Source: Acanthacorydalis orientalis
Lineage: Eukaryota > Arthropoda > Insecta > Megaloptera > Corydalidae
Length of the DNA stretch: 64,000 nucleotides
Assembly: GCA_034766995.1 (NCBI GenBank)
Contig: CM068322.1
Location: 7,653,589-7,717,588, forward strand
Reading direction: 5' to 3'
Shown here in pieces: positions 1 through 11,720 of the stretch. Positions within the stretch are counted from its first letter, which is position 1. Every line of letters begins with the position of its first letter. The position numbers were made by a program, and so were the translations under genes. The notes under the pieces are model-generated. The model saw only the letters and a program-made list of their open reading frames with translations. It was not told the DNA's origin and did no database searches.

Positions 1-473
1 TGCAACATCTCACGGTAAAGGTGATCGTGTGAATGAGAGCGATCCTTAACGAGATCTACCCCGCCATAAGCACTTTTCTCATAGCTGGAAATTTGTCAAG
101 GTTATTGCTGTTCCAAAAGTTGGTAAAGCCGCTAAAGTATTCTGCGAACCATCGCCCTATCAGTCTGCTATCTTCGCTGACTAAGGTGTTGAAAAAGCAG
201 GTTTTGCGGTTCAGAGAGCACATAATCCGCGGTTTCAATGAGGAGAGTATGACTAGCGTCGTCCTTCTCGATATTGAAAAAACGTTTGACAAGTTCTGGC
301 ACGCAGGCTTCCTCTACAAGTTCATATATGCTGATCTTTCCGACAATGTGATCCACCTATGGCTTCATATCTGTCGAATCGCAGCTTCTACGTGAGTACG
401 GAGGGGGTGAAATCGAGTATCAAACCTGTGAAGACTAGCGTCCCGTAAGGTAGCGTGACGGTTTCGATACTAT

Positions 474-475
<2 letters not shown>
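1..475 (+). pseudogene. Jockey-like non-LTR reverse transcriptase fragment
   Basis: This is a decayed piece of the fingers and palm of a non-LTR reverse transcriptase, most like the jockey clade. The reading changes frame several times. A TGA at 30-32 interrupts the first part. From 83 the frame reads SWKFVKVIAVPKVGK, typical of the stretch before the fingers. From about 147 another frame reads NHRPISLLSSLTKVLKK, and near 258 it reads LLDIEKTFDKFW, which holds the first catalytic aspartate region. After the stop at 393-395 the homology continues in the frame starting at 395 (STEGVKSS, then a TSVP*GS motif), where TAA at 446-448 replaces the usual glutamine of VPQGS. The FADD box and everything after it are missing; a TA tract begins instead. 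The left side is cut by the window edge. It is clearly non-functional. Confidence 0.8.
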
Positions 476-539
<64 letters not shown>

Positions 540-545
540 GTATAA

Positions 546-625
<80 letters not shown>

Positions 626-656
626 ATGCATACATATATATATATATATATATACA
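476..656. repeat. Compound (TA)n / (TATG)n microsatellite
   Basis: Nearly 180 bases of alternating TA interrupted by TATG and TACA variants. It truncates the jockey-like fragment on its right side. Frames reading IYIYIY through it are artefacts. Confidence 0.95.
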
Positions 657-2725
657 TAATCTTATTTTCATGTTTTATTTTTTCAAAATGATCTTATAAC
701 AATTACATTTCAATCGACCATAAAATATTTTTCTCCGAAAAACATTTGAAACTAACAAATCATATTTAATTGAATACAAATTCTTCGATACTGGACAACT
801 GTTATATGTGATATACTCCGATAAAATATTTCGAACAATGTAAAAAACATCTAGAATGTCCGTCGTTAGACCTCCATCGATATCGAAAACCGTCCACATA
901 CAATTTTCACGTTTCTTATGCCCGTCGACGAAGAAAAGACGATAACGAACCTCTCACTAGTCTCGTCGGACCAGATCGAAAGAATGTAAACGAAACAGAG
1001 ATAGATACAATGTGAGAATGAGAGTGCAACAACAGTCAGATACAAAAATAGTACGTGGAAAAATACAACAAGAAGTATTCGAAATGTTAAACGTGATATA
1101 AGTTGGCCGCATTGTGTTATATTGCTGTAATTTGTACGGCCGGGCTGTGGAAAAACTGCGCTTGTTTGTTGTTTTAGTGATTTGTCAACGGCGAAGAAAA
1201 GTTTTGCGCTGTTGCGTGAACTGCGAAGATAAGTTACGGGCATTAATTTAAGGCTTTAATTAAATTTTTTATAACGGCTCCGCCGTCCGGCTTAGCAATT
1301 TTCGGCTAGCGAAGTGGTTACTGAAATGTTGATTAATCGCATTCATATGGATAGATATTTACGGGACGGATTAATGGACATTTTTCGAGTGCACTTCCAC
1401 CACACATACACACGCACGATGAATATATACATAAATACATAAACATATATCAATTTCTCTGAGTGTGCTTTAATGTGTTCTAGTAAAATATATTACAGTT
1501 ACAAAAATCTTATCGCTCGTTATACAGTTTTTTTAAATTAATTTTAGTTGACTGATCTCAATTTTTCTAGACATTTTTTTTGTTTTTTTGTCTGTATAAA
1601 TGAACGTATGAATTCTTTGTTTAATGATCGTATTTAATCCTAAACTAAACACTGAATTCAGACAGAAGCATCTCGCATATTTTAGCGTTTTCGGATGAAG
1701 CACGGTTTCACATCAAAATGCGATTTATTATATCACTAATCTTTTCACAGACAGACATGATATTACAATAGAATTAATTGTTAGTTTTAAGCAAATAATT
1801 TTACCATGTGTAATGATTCATTTATGTTTTTACTATAATTCATCTACTGATTTTTACTGGCTGTGTTGTAAATATTAACTGAATTATAAAGAAATTCATA
1901 ATTTTTAGTAGTCATTTTTTAAATTATTTATATCTTATTCTTAAATATAATATAATTTCTTTTTAATAATAGTTTGTAGTCTGTTCTGCAATTTTTTCTA
2001 TCCAATTTTGAGAAAAAATTCTTCACAAATGCATTCTTTTGTAATTTACAAACCACACCAAGATTTTTCCATGAAAAATATTCAATAAATTATTATTGAT
2101 TATTTTTGATTATTGCTTATGCGCATTTTTATGGAAAAACCGTCATCTTCAGAACACCAAGTTTCCGAAAAATCAGATAGTCTCGACAGCAAATAATTAC
2201 ATTTATTCACTTGGGCTTATTTTTTATCTGAGGAATTGTTAATTTAAAATTAAAATTTCTTTCACTTTTCTCTTATATGGACGATAAAATTCATGGATGA
2301 TGAAGGTACGAGTTGTAATAATTCGTCTATGTTTTGTCGAAAATTTGCTGGAAAAAATGATTCCAACAGATCGTTTTTAAATTGTGATTATTTTTTCGAC
2401 TTGCCACCATATTTCTATGTTTTACTTCTCTGCTCACCTTATTGAAATCAGCATTAATATCTATTTATTGTCAACATTTCTCCATAAAGTTTGATAGTTG
2501 AGATAGTAATATTTTGTGTATTCCTATAATAGTCAAAAAATTCAAGATGTTCTGTCTGTTGTATACATTAGTTTGAGGTTTAGATATTTTGTGCTTAAAA
2601 ATAAAATAAAATTTGTTGCACAAAAAATAAATTTAACCAATAGCACAAAAAAAATTTCTCACAAAGACACATTAAGATTAACAGTACATTAAAACAACGG
2701 AGTTTCTCTCAATTTCCTCAATATA
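657..2725. other. Anonymous AT-rich sequence with a CpG-richer patch
   Basis: No gene or repeat recognised. Bases about 880-1330 are noticeably richer in C, G and CpG than their surroundings and hold a 125-codon minus-strand frame with no family resemblance. I read this patch as possible conserved non-coding DNA rather than an exon. Confidence 0.5.
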
Positions 2726-2998
2726 CGGGGATTGTTTGATAAGTATGTTAAAAAAACAAATTAAACATCGTTTTTTTGGAAAAATCGATTTTTTCTGAAT
2801 ATAGTCTCCATTTAGGGCTATACACTTGGTCCAGCGAGTTTCCAATTTTTCCATCTTGTCAAAAAATTAGCTTTTTTCAAAGTCTGAAAAGTGCATATTG
2901 ACGGCGGCGATGACATCCTCATTCGACAAGAATTTCTTCTCACCGAGCCAAATTTTCAAGTCTGGGAAGAAGAAGAAATCACATAGAGCCAAGTTTAG
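2726..2998 (-). mobile_element. Mariner 3' end fragment, GTTTGATAAG-terminus family
   Basis: The left end carries the terminal inverted repeat core TTGTTTGATAAGTATG next to a TA (2724-2725), as in the copies at 20184, 52224 and 17408. Reading the minus strand inward gives the end of a mariner transposase: CDFFFFPDLKIWLGEKKF followed by SNEDVIAAVN, the block that follows the third catalytic aspartate. The element stops abruptly near 2998, so most of the coding region and the other terminus are lost. Confidence 0.82.
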
Positions 2999-3823
2999 TT
3001 TTTCTCCGCTTTTTATCAAATATTTTTGTTATAATCGATACTACGAAAATATATCGAAAGTTTTTAATATTTTTCGTCATGAAACAGTACATTTATTTCT
3101 AAACTCTATAAAAGATATAATATTTTTATTAATAATTAGTGTAGCTGGAAAAGGCCTAAAATATTCCTAAAAGTTCAAATTACTATAACAAATGTAGAGA
3201 AATTCATAATAGGATTCTGTTACATTGACATATGAGTTTTCACTCCTAGAAAAACTACACAACACCCATACTCATTTTTATTTTATGACAATAGCATTAT
3301 TAACCAATTAATTACACCCAATTATCAAGAATGATTAATAATCACTTACTGAAGTGTATTCATTAAGAGAATCAGATGTGCAGTTTTTAAGAGTGTGAAA
3401 GACTTATTTGTAAACATGAATTAACCACATTTCCAAAAACGATGTTGTGATATTTTAGTAATTTTCTTATGATATTTCTGATATACGAAATCGACCATTA
3501 CCATTCATCTGAACTAGTTATTTTTCTACTAGTACTAGATTTAATAGCCAATTTTTAACACTATTTCAATTTGTACATATTATGATCCTACTGTTTTTTA
3601 TTTTTTCTGTTGTAAAAATGAATGCTGTATGATTTTTACCCACCACCATACAATAGTTAGGACATTTTTTTATCGTATCGACGATTCGAGTGCATGTCTT
3701 CGTACTCAATTAACATTCGACCACAGACCATATTGTATTCAGTTATTAAATAAAAATCGTTAATCATTCTTTTTGAGAATAACTCTCACCGGCTACTAAC
3801 AAATACTTATTTCAAATTATCAA
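2999..3823. other. Anonymous AT-rich sequence
   Basis: Nothing recognised on either strand between the mariner fragment and the piggyBac left end. Confidence 0.5.
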
Positions 3824-3827
3824 TTAA

Positions 3828-4964
3828 CACGTTGACTTCCACCCAACTTTTATGTTTTGACCTGGGGGTTACAATAGAATTTTCATTATTCTAATCATAT
3901 AATGATGAAATATTAAATAATATGATTAAATAAGATTGTATCTTTATCAATAGTGCGTTTATCTCGCTGGTGGTCACGGGTGATCACCATGGACCTACAG
4001 TGCACTCGATTACCCTTGATAAACTGTTTTTCTAAAACCACCGCGCATGTAAAAAAATGAATGTTTGCTATGTTTACTCATGGTATACACCTCGATGAAT
4101 ATGACAGCAACCGTAACAAACTATCTTTCATTTATTTTGACAAATGTATCTGTATCAGTCAGTAAGTCGTTTCTAACAGAAAAAACAAAGCAAAGATTTT
4201 CTATTATAACAACTCCGCGGAAACTGTAAATGTATGTAAAAAGAACAATGCCTGTAAAAAACCAGAATTTATTGTCGACTATAATACAGAAAAATGTGGT
4301 GTAGACTTCTCCGATCAGATGGTCGCATAGATCACGTCGCTCAGAAAAACTACTAAGTGGTACATAAAGATAGCTAAGGAATTGTTACTGAACACTTCAC
4401 ACACAAATTCACTATTGATATATAAAAAAGCAATAAATAAAAAATCAAAGATTGAATTTAAAATGGCACTCGCAATGCACCTAACACAATGTCATGACGA
4501 AAATTTACAAGATCCATCCTCATCGAATATAGCTGTCAGGAAAAAGTAACGCCATGAAATTCAAAAGAAGGAATGGCGAGCGTATCTGGTGCGAAAATTT
4601 TATAAAATGTGTTACAAGAAAAATGTTGCAAATTTCAATACACAAAATGCAAAAAATTATACAAAGTTACTACATACTGCAAAGATTGCGACGGTTAGCC
4701 CCATTTGTGGTTGAAATAATGCATCGTAATATTTAATTTTTGTAAAATATTGTGTTTTAATAAAAAAAAATAATTTTTGAATAATGCACTTTTTATTTCA
4801 CAATATTTTCTAGTTATTTACATTGTTCAAAATTTTTTAGTAGACGATATTCATTTTATTTTAATCATTCTAAAAAAATTGGTAACGCCGTTCATGAATA
4901 ACCACCAAAGCTCCACTAAGAAGAAAAGCGCCTGTCACGGATGATCACCGTGGCAGTCAACTTG
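3828..4964 (+). mobile_element. Decayed piggyBac-family element
   Basis: The left end starts CACGTTGACTTCCACCC directly after a TTAA (3824-3827), the family's target site. The right end, read inward on the opposite strand, is CAAGTTGACTGCCACGG, next to TAAA, which looks like a mutated TTAA. Inside each terminus lies a palindrome around TGATCACC (about 3976-3991 and 4936-4952). At 1.1 kb it is roughly half the length of an autonomous element. Only the end of the transposase remains, so it is an internally deleted and mutated copy. Confidence 0.78.
4255..4725 (+). pseudogene. piggyBac transposase C-terminal remnant
   Basis: From 4259 the frame reads KPEFIVDYN, then CGVDFSDQM, then a stop, then SLRKTTKWYIKIAKELLL. 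These match the conserved end of the DDE core of piggyBac transposases, where GVD..DQ marks the last catalytic aspartate region. After a frame change the C-terminal cysteine-rich zinc-binding domain can be read near 4675 as YCKDCDG, stop, PHLW. A likely polyadenylation signal AATAAA lies at about 4758. Stops and frameshifts make it non-coding. The N-terminal two thirds are absent. Confidence 0.78.
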
Positions 4965-4969
4965 TAAAT

Positions 4970-7065
4970 ATATTTTTTTTATGAAGTTTTTATAATTTAG
5001 ACCTTCTATTTGTATTTGGTGAACGGTTCTTCTTTTCTTCGATAATAAAATTGGAATTTTTCTTCGTGTTCTAGTTTATAGTCATCTCCATTTATGTGAA
5101 ATATAAATCATATCTTCTAGTCTTATTTTAACTACAGTTCTAGTGAAAAGTAGCTTGGCTTTTGTCCAACAAGTAAAGCTAGATTTATAAACTTAGATTA
5201 CGTATATGTTCGTATGCACCCCTATATTTTTATTCCATAATTATATCCCAATCTTTTTATTTGTTGGGGTATCATATTTCTATAGTATATTCTATATTAC
5301 ATCAATCTTCTTAGTCAAATGTTCTTAGATTATTATATTAGATATCTACTACCATCCTCCACTAATAGTTTTCACCAATATTCTAAATCTTCTTGTATGT
5401 TATTTTCTCTCCTAGTTTGTTTATGGCAGCACAATATTTATTAAATTAAAATCAATTAAAATGTAAAAACAAAATAAAATGTAATCGTAAAATTCAACAC
5501 GTTTGTAAATATCTTATTATAAAAATATTAAGAAATAAAATTTTTATATTGTATTATATTTGAAACAAATAGTAAAATTATCTCAAATAAAATAATCAAG
5601 AAAATATATAAAATTCTCAAAAAATATATAGAATTATCGCAAATGTCTGTGTGATTTAAGAACCTATTTCGTTTAATTTTTGTACAAATCTGACACGTGC
5701 AATGAAATCCGTCGACGATAGGATCATAAGAGGGTATTATCAGTGGATAAGTGACCGTCAATCAAATAAATGTAATGCGTCGTCGGTGTCGCATGAAAAA
5801 AAGTAATAACCGACGCCGTTTCGACAATGCAACATTCCGTTTCGTATGGATCTAATGAAAAATGCGGTCAGTTTGCAGCCCCGTATTAAATGGTGACAAA
5901 TCGCGTACAATTTGTCCCATTCGAGATATATTAGTACGTTTCACGTTAATTGAACTTGTGAGAGAATTCGTTAGAGCGCTTATAATGTCAACTAATTTAT
6001 ATAATGTCGGCTAATTTATATCACGGTTATTTTGTTCATTTCATACGATGAGAAAAAATCGTGCAGCAGACGCGCGCTGTTTGTGTGTTTGGCTCAGCGG
6101 CGTGGCCAAACTTCTTCAACGACATATCGACGATGGAGTGTGTTTCAAGTTTTGTCTCTTGAAAGATGATTTCTAACGTTTAATTTGGTCCGATGGTCAC
6201 GTCAAAGATAATTCGAATTAATCGACTAGAAAATATAAATGAAAAAAAGCATTCATGTTAAAAATAAAATGATTTTATTGCACAATAAAAAATAGTTTGT
6301 ATGATTATATATTTAATGCATACATTTTTAATAATAGTTGTGAAAGTTTGGTATATTTAAGTTTTATAGTTTATATAAATTGTATTGTAAAAAAGAATAA
6401 CTTAATGATTTTTATCGATCACTGACTAAACAAATATTTGATTGTAATTCTGCGCCTACCGTGAATAAATCTAATCATATAGAAATTTAATTAATTTCAT
6501 AATTCAATCCTCCTTTCAATTTAGTAAAGAAACAGTTAAAACTCTCATTTGAAAGAATATTGTACCAAATAATGTTTTGTAAAAAAATACTGGACTTTAT
6601 AACATAATTTGAATTAAATATCACTTTATATCAATTTTTTTATAAAGTACACTTTTTATTCACAAACGTGCAAAACTATATTACTTTTAACAAAAATGCA
6701 CTCATTTTTAATAGTGAATAAAAATTATTTTTAATTATTGTTCGGGATTCTTGTAATCCCGAGACCAGTCAACAATTAACAGCCTTGATGGACCGTCTTG
6801 TGGCATGTGCTTGGCACCGCTCAAGCAATGTATTTAATGTCTTTATGTATTCAATGTATTTATTGTTATTAGAGACAGAGATTTAGCTTTCAAAGAAAAG
6901 ATTCGTGAGGAAGACCTAAATCGCGAAACAACTTAAGAGTCAGTAATAAAAAACATGGTTTGACAAAATAAAAGGAATATTTTCTGCATTACTTTATGTT
7001 TTCCGTTTTTTAAATAATTTATACAGAAAATCAAGAAAATTCGGAAACTATAAACAAGATATACT
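4970..7065. other. Anonymous sequence with a CpG-richer island
   Basis: No gene recognised. Bases 5690-6200 are richer in CpG than the flanks and include a 19-bp tandem duplication at 5981-6020 (TATAATGTCRRCTAATTTA twice, differing at two bases). A short inverted repeat GGGATTNNNGTAATCCC sits near 6747. The rest is AT-rich filler. Confidence 0.5.
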
Positions 7066-7067
7066 TA

Positions 7068-8226
7068 CCTCGATCAAAAAGTTTCGAGAATTTCTATTTT
7101 AAAAGAACCATGCAAATGTAACGTTACTTTTTTTGAATGATAATGATTATTCCCCTGTAATCTATAGTAAAAATTATTGTTATTTCTCAAACCTTTCGTA
7201 AACATCTATTGTTTTTGTAAAGTAGTGTTTGGTGTTTCGATAAATTTTACTATTTCTAAATTTATCGAGCCATTCGGACATTGCTGCTTTCTTTCAACGT
7301 CAAATCCGTACACCCAAGTCTCATCTCTAGTTCTAATACGATTAATAAACGTGTCATCCTTAGATGCTTCAGATATCATCTCGACGGCAACCTCTTTGCA
7401 ACATTGTTTTTGCTCGAAATTTAGCTTTCTTGGCACAAGTCTCGCTGCGACACGTTTTAAGTGCCAGTATAATAAATAGTAATAAATAAAATAAAATAAA
7501 AATAAATTTTATTGATAAGTAAATATGGTATAGGGCCTGTGTGGCCGGTATGTCACAGACCTACTGCGGTGCCCTTATCGTTGCCAGTATTTATCCGCTC
7601 TAAGGAATTGTGTGTGGTGTGTTGTGTTTTGGAAATTTTTATTATTGTCCATGCGTGTTTTTCCGGAAAAAAATTTCAAAAAACCGGGGAAGTGCAAGGT
7701 ATCGGTCGAAATGCTTTATATACGATATATACGATGTGCCGACATCATCAGTAATCTCTCTCAGAGTCAATCAATGATCATTCATGATCAAATCTTTCGT
7801 TTTCTGAACATATTTTTCATCGACGACCATTTCACACAAGGGTCATCTTCTACATACTTTCAGTCTTCTTTAAACCAACTTTACCATTAGTATATCCGCG
7901 TTTTCGATAAACACATACACATATGATTTTTTCAAAACTTTAAACGTGTCAGCACAAGAAATTTCGTTTTTTGATAACATTAGATTAGATACAAACTCAT
8001 TTTTTATATCAACATTTAAAACAGCGATAAATTCAGACATAGGAAAATTCGCCGAAGACACCAAACACTACTTTACAAAAACACAATCTGCTCACAAATG
8101 GGTTGAAAGATCCTAATAATTTTTGATATAGTTATTGCAGTGAAAGTATTACTAACATTATCGTTTCAACAATTTTTTATTTCGCTGCTCTTTTAAAATA
8201 GAAATTCCCAAATGTTTCGATGAGAG
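7068..8226 (-). mobile_element. Decayed mariner with about 40-bp terminal repeats
   Basis: Both ends share an inverted repeat containing GAATTTCTATTTTAAAAG (left at about 7089, right as its complement at about 8189), and both are flanked by TA (7066-7067 and 8227-8228). On the minus strand, pieces of a mariner transposase appear in order: TFKVLKKSY near 7960, the helix-turn-helix stretch LTLREITDDVGTSY near 7740, then LKRVAARLVP near 7450, and ISEASKDD with the first catalytic block RTRDETWVYGFDVE near 7325. The second and third catalytic blocks are absent. A retroposon (7471-7581) and about 120 bases of unidentified sequence interrupt it. It is inactive. Confidence 0.8.
7471..7581 (-). mobile_element. 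Short 5'-truncated retroposon inside the mariner
   Basis: A 111-bp insertion flanked by the direct repeat TGCCAGTAT (7462-7470 and 7582-7590). Its left part is a (TTTTA)n-like tail when read on the minus strand, and its body is GC-richer than the host element. Tail plus target duplication points to a LINE 3' end or a SINE. The parent family is not recognised. Confidence 0.62.
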
Positions 8227-8228
<2 letters not shown>

Positions 8229-8289
<61 letters not shown>

Positions 8290-8290
8290 C
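8229..8290. repeat. (TA)n tract ending in TATG units
   Basis: About 50 bases of TA directly abutting the right end of the mariner at 7068-8226. Confidence 0.95.
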
Positions 8291-8299
8291 GAATGTGTG

Positions 8300-8880
8300 T
8301 GTATATATTTGAACTTATAATTAGTTCCCATTCCATATACTAGATACACTATTAAATTCAATTCTATTGTATTATACAAAAGAATTTTAACATTTTATTG
8401 ATAAAATATCCTATTTAAGTGCAAAATGTGTTTAAAATAGGAAATTGTATCTCAATTTACTCGTACTAACTTGTTAAAAAAATGACAATAATAATTAAAA
8501 TTTAAATCAATATTAAAAAAAGTCTACTATAGTACGAATGTCGACCACAAAGCATTCTAAGTCGATGATTTTTGCTGAGTCGATCTTCTGTCGTCTGACT
8601 CGATAATTTTCGCTAAGATAAAGAACATTTTCGTGACTTCTAAATGGGATCGCTTCTTGTAATTCAGTCAATGGAACTTCAAAGTTTCCACTATATCCAT
8701 CTTATTAGTCAAATAACTGATCGATAGTTATTTATTTTATTTTTTTGTATCCTACTTCATAACTGAAAAAAAAAACTGTTTTTGAGGTTTTGGAAATATT
8801 GCTTTCTCCAAATCAATACGATTGATTCATTAGGTACGTAACTATGTTGATTGTTATGATTTTTCAAATGATTTTTAATG
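8300..8880. other. Anonymous AT-rich sequence
   Basis: Nothing recognised. Confidence 0.5.
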
Positions 8881-8882
8881 TA

Positions 8883-10138
8883 TTAGATTGGCGGAAAAAT
8901 AATTGCGGTTCTTAAAGTATCGAGTATAAAGACGCATATATGAGTTAAAAATTATATTTATTAATCAAAATTAAGCAATTGGCCTGCACTCATTTCTCCC
9001 AACGAGAAATACATTTGTTCATTTCTACAAGATAGAATTCTGGAGTACTGGAATTAATAAATTGATCGAAAGTGCATTCAGCTGATGCTTGACTTTGAAA
9101 ACCTTCTCTCGTAGGAAATTACTCAAATGTTGAAAAAAAAATGATAATCTGTCGGAGACAGATTCAGAAAATAAGGTGGGTGAGATAACGTTTCATAACG
9201 CAGTTCATTTATTTTTTTTAAATAATTTGTGAGATGTATGATCGGACCTTGCCATGAAGAAGAATTGGTTCTCTTCGATTGACTAATGCTGGCCGTAAAC
9301 TATGCACTTCTCATGCATTTTTTTTCAATTTCCTGTTAATATTTTTCTTCTGTCATTGTTTCACCAGGATTTAAGAAGTTGTAATGAATGATGCCACTTT
9401 CCGACCATCAAACAGTGACTATAATCTTTTTTCATGAAGCTTCACTCTAGCAAACTGTGATAAACATTTCTGATTGTTGTAGAGAATCCATTCAGATCAT
9501 CACATGTGAGAATGCGGTCAAAAAAGATCATTTTTGTTACGCAAAAAAGTGCAGAGCAGACTTCGTATCGCTGAATTGCTTGATGTTCGTTTAGTTCATA
9601 CGGCACTCATTTATTCAGCTTTTTTGTTTTCCTAATTAGACTCAAATATCAAACAACTGTTGAATGATCAACATTGAGTTCTTCTGCCGCCTCTAGAGTT
9701 GTTTTAGGTGGATCCACTTCAATAATGGTTCTTAAATCATTATTGTCTATAGCTGAAAGACGTCCACGACTCTCCTCGCCATCAGGGATTTTGTTTCCAT
9801 TACGATTTTTTTGGGTTCAGAGTTGAGCTGTACGATCACTAATTGACTCTTCACCAAAATCAAATTTGATATTTCGAGCAGTTTATGTTGCTTTACATCC
9901 CAATTTAAACTCATACAACAAAATCGTGCGAATTTTATTATTTCCATGACTAATTTAAGAAGTTATATCCAACAATACCAAAGAATGAAAACAATAGATA
10001 TAAACTGAACTCAGTAGTGCTAATCTCATTGTTTACAATGATGCATCACATGACCATAACAAAAGATAACGGCAACTAGAAAAATCGGCGACAAATTTAA
10101 AATGATAAAAATCACAATTATTTTTGCACCAATCCAAT
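8883..10138 (-). mobile_element. Full-length decayed cecropia-type mariner
   Basis: The left end TTAGATTGGCGGAAAAAT and the right end (complement of ATTTTTGCACCAATCC) are the Hsmar1/cecropia-type terminal repeat. A TA flanks the left end. The length of about 1.26 kb fits a complete mariner. The minus strand shows scattered transposase: near 9940 the start resembles the cecropia-type N-terminus, though many residues and the frame have changed; VTVWWSESGIIHYNFL is readable near 9400. Many stops and shifts are present. The 66-codon frame at 9747-9947 is a piece of the N-terminal domain, not a gene. Confidence 0.82.
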
Positions 10139-10139
10139 A

Positions 10140-10849
10140 TCTCATCGATCCTGATTGATTTCTTCGATTTTCTTTTATTTATAGCATTTATAAATACTTA
10201 ATAATTAAATTTTGAAGGTAGTTATTAATAAGCATTGTCGTTTTTAATTGATTTAAGTTTTTGTTTATTAAAAAAAAGAACTAAAATGAAGACTAAATCC
10301 TTGGCCATAGGTCTACTGAAAGAATCTTGTCATCAACGAATAACATATTAAACAGTTTAATATATCCATCATTCATACTGTTTACATATTTAAATAGTTT
10401 TTTGAGGGGAGCATTAAGATATTCATTGAGAAAATTTCCATGATAATTTCAAAGATGTGCATTTCATCTAATTTTCACACGTGACTTGCAGACGAACTTT
10501 AATTGTTTATGACTCATTCGAACTAATGCCAAACTGATAACTGAATTTTTGTCTGTGAATTATACATGAAACACCTGATTTCATTGTCAGTATTAATTGT
10601 TTTTAGAATTTTTAAAAATATTGGCTGATTCGACTGTATAACGCACATTTTATTCTCTCCAGAGGTAAGGAAAAAAAACTTACAATAATCTTTACCTGTT
10701 AAAATTACAATCTTCTCGATGATATTAATTCCAAGTCACAGAAAATCACAAATAATTAAATATCAACAAAAAAAAGAAGTACTTCTGAAACTACACAGCA
10801 GTCCGTTACAAGTGAGAGTTTAATTATTCAAACTGGACGGACAATAAAT
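10140..10849. other. Anonymous AT-rich sequence
   Basis: Nothing recognised. Confidence 0.5.
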
Positions 10850-11720
10850 AAGTCTAAAGTTTAAACACGTCGAGTCGCTACCGAAAAGAGTAACTGCGAG
10901 CATGGCTCTTATATTTATTCAAATAGCACGGTGAACGCCGATCTAGCCCCCGTGAGTGGGTATTCCGTTGCCGAAGATCGACTACTATTATATTTCACGT
11001 AAGCCCGTTGTACTGTTTATACAGGTTTTAAATATTCATACCGAAAAAATAAACTTTCGAGTAATACACACTCGCGCGGAATGGATTCCGAGTGATTTTT
11101 ATTAAAACACCCGTTCATTAATCTCGAGAAAATTATGCGCGTCATGTACGTTTATACCTTATACGTGGAATTTCAAACAAAGTCGTTACATGGAGGACGG
11201 AAGATTGTTCGACGAGACGAGCGACTGAACTGGACGGATCCGCACGAGCGACAAAGACGGGCGGCGTGAGTGAGACGCGCGTCAGACCCCCTGAATATAT
11301 AATCTAAACATTACGGTGTAAAACTCGTGCAATATAAATGACTTTTCACTTTATGTAAATAACACGAACTAAAGCAGTGATTAGTCGTACGTAAGTTCAT
11401 AATTTTAATGTACGAACGAGAACTGTATCTACATATGCAATAACGGAGATACAAAATAACGGCGACGGTGAGCACGATCCAAGTCGAGAGAGAGAGAGAG
11501 AAAGATGCTGTTCGCGATGCCGCCGAGAGTACCGGCTGCAGACGCTGCGATTAATTCGGGATTACTTTGTACTAATTTCGACGGCGGTCGCGAAACTCGT
11601 AACGTGCGCGCACCGGCTCATTCGGACGGATTGATGTTCCTCGCGATTACTTCGCATGGATGTCATACGAAGAGCTTTGATAGATCACCGTATTCAGGAC
11701 GCTGTGATGTTTACAAATAA
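10850..11720. other. GC/CpG-richer unique island, candidate promoter or first exon region
   Basis: This stretch is far richer in CpG than neighbouring sequence and is not a recognisable repeat. It contains a (GA)n run at 11488-11501, splice-donor-like sites (GTAAGC near 11000, GTGAGT near 11268, GTAAGT near 11390) and the longest GC-balanced open frame here (11505-11720). It could be the promoter and first exon of a gene extending out of the window, or an enhancer. Neither is proven. Confidence 0.35.
11505..11720 (+). CDS. Possible small or first-exon coding frame, 71 codons
   Basis: An ATG just after a GAGA run opens a 71-codon frame ending in TAA. Codons are GC-balanced, unlike random AT-rich frames nearby. 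The protein begins MLFAMPPRVPAADAA and has three cysteines and no recognised domain, signal peptide or membrane segment. No homologous family comes to mind. It may be a chance frame in a CpG-rich island or part of a longer spliced gene. I include it only as a candidate. Confidence 0.18.
   Translation: MLFAMPPRVPAADAAINSGLLCTNFDGGRETRNVRAPAHSDGLMFLAITSHGCHTKSFDRSPYSGRCDVYK

Noticed and set aside
388..671. Long frames reading IYIYIY across TA tracts here and in about forty other places
   Set aside because: They are translations of (TA)n microsatellites without start context or flanking domains.
866..1243. 125-codon minus-strand frame
   Set aside because: No family motif, and the composition fits a chance frame in a CpG-richer patch.
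6735..6860. Possible SINE with GGGATT...AATCCC
   Set aside because: No A or B box pair, tail or target duplication.
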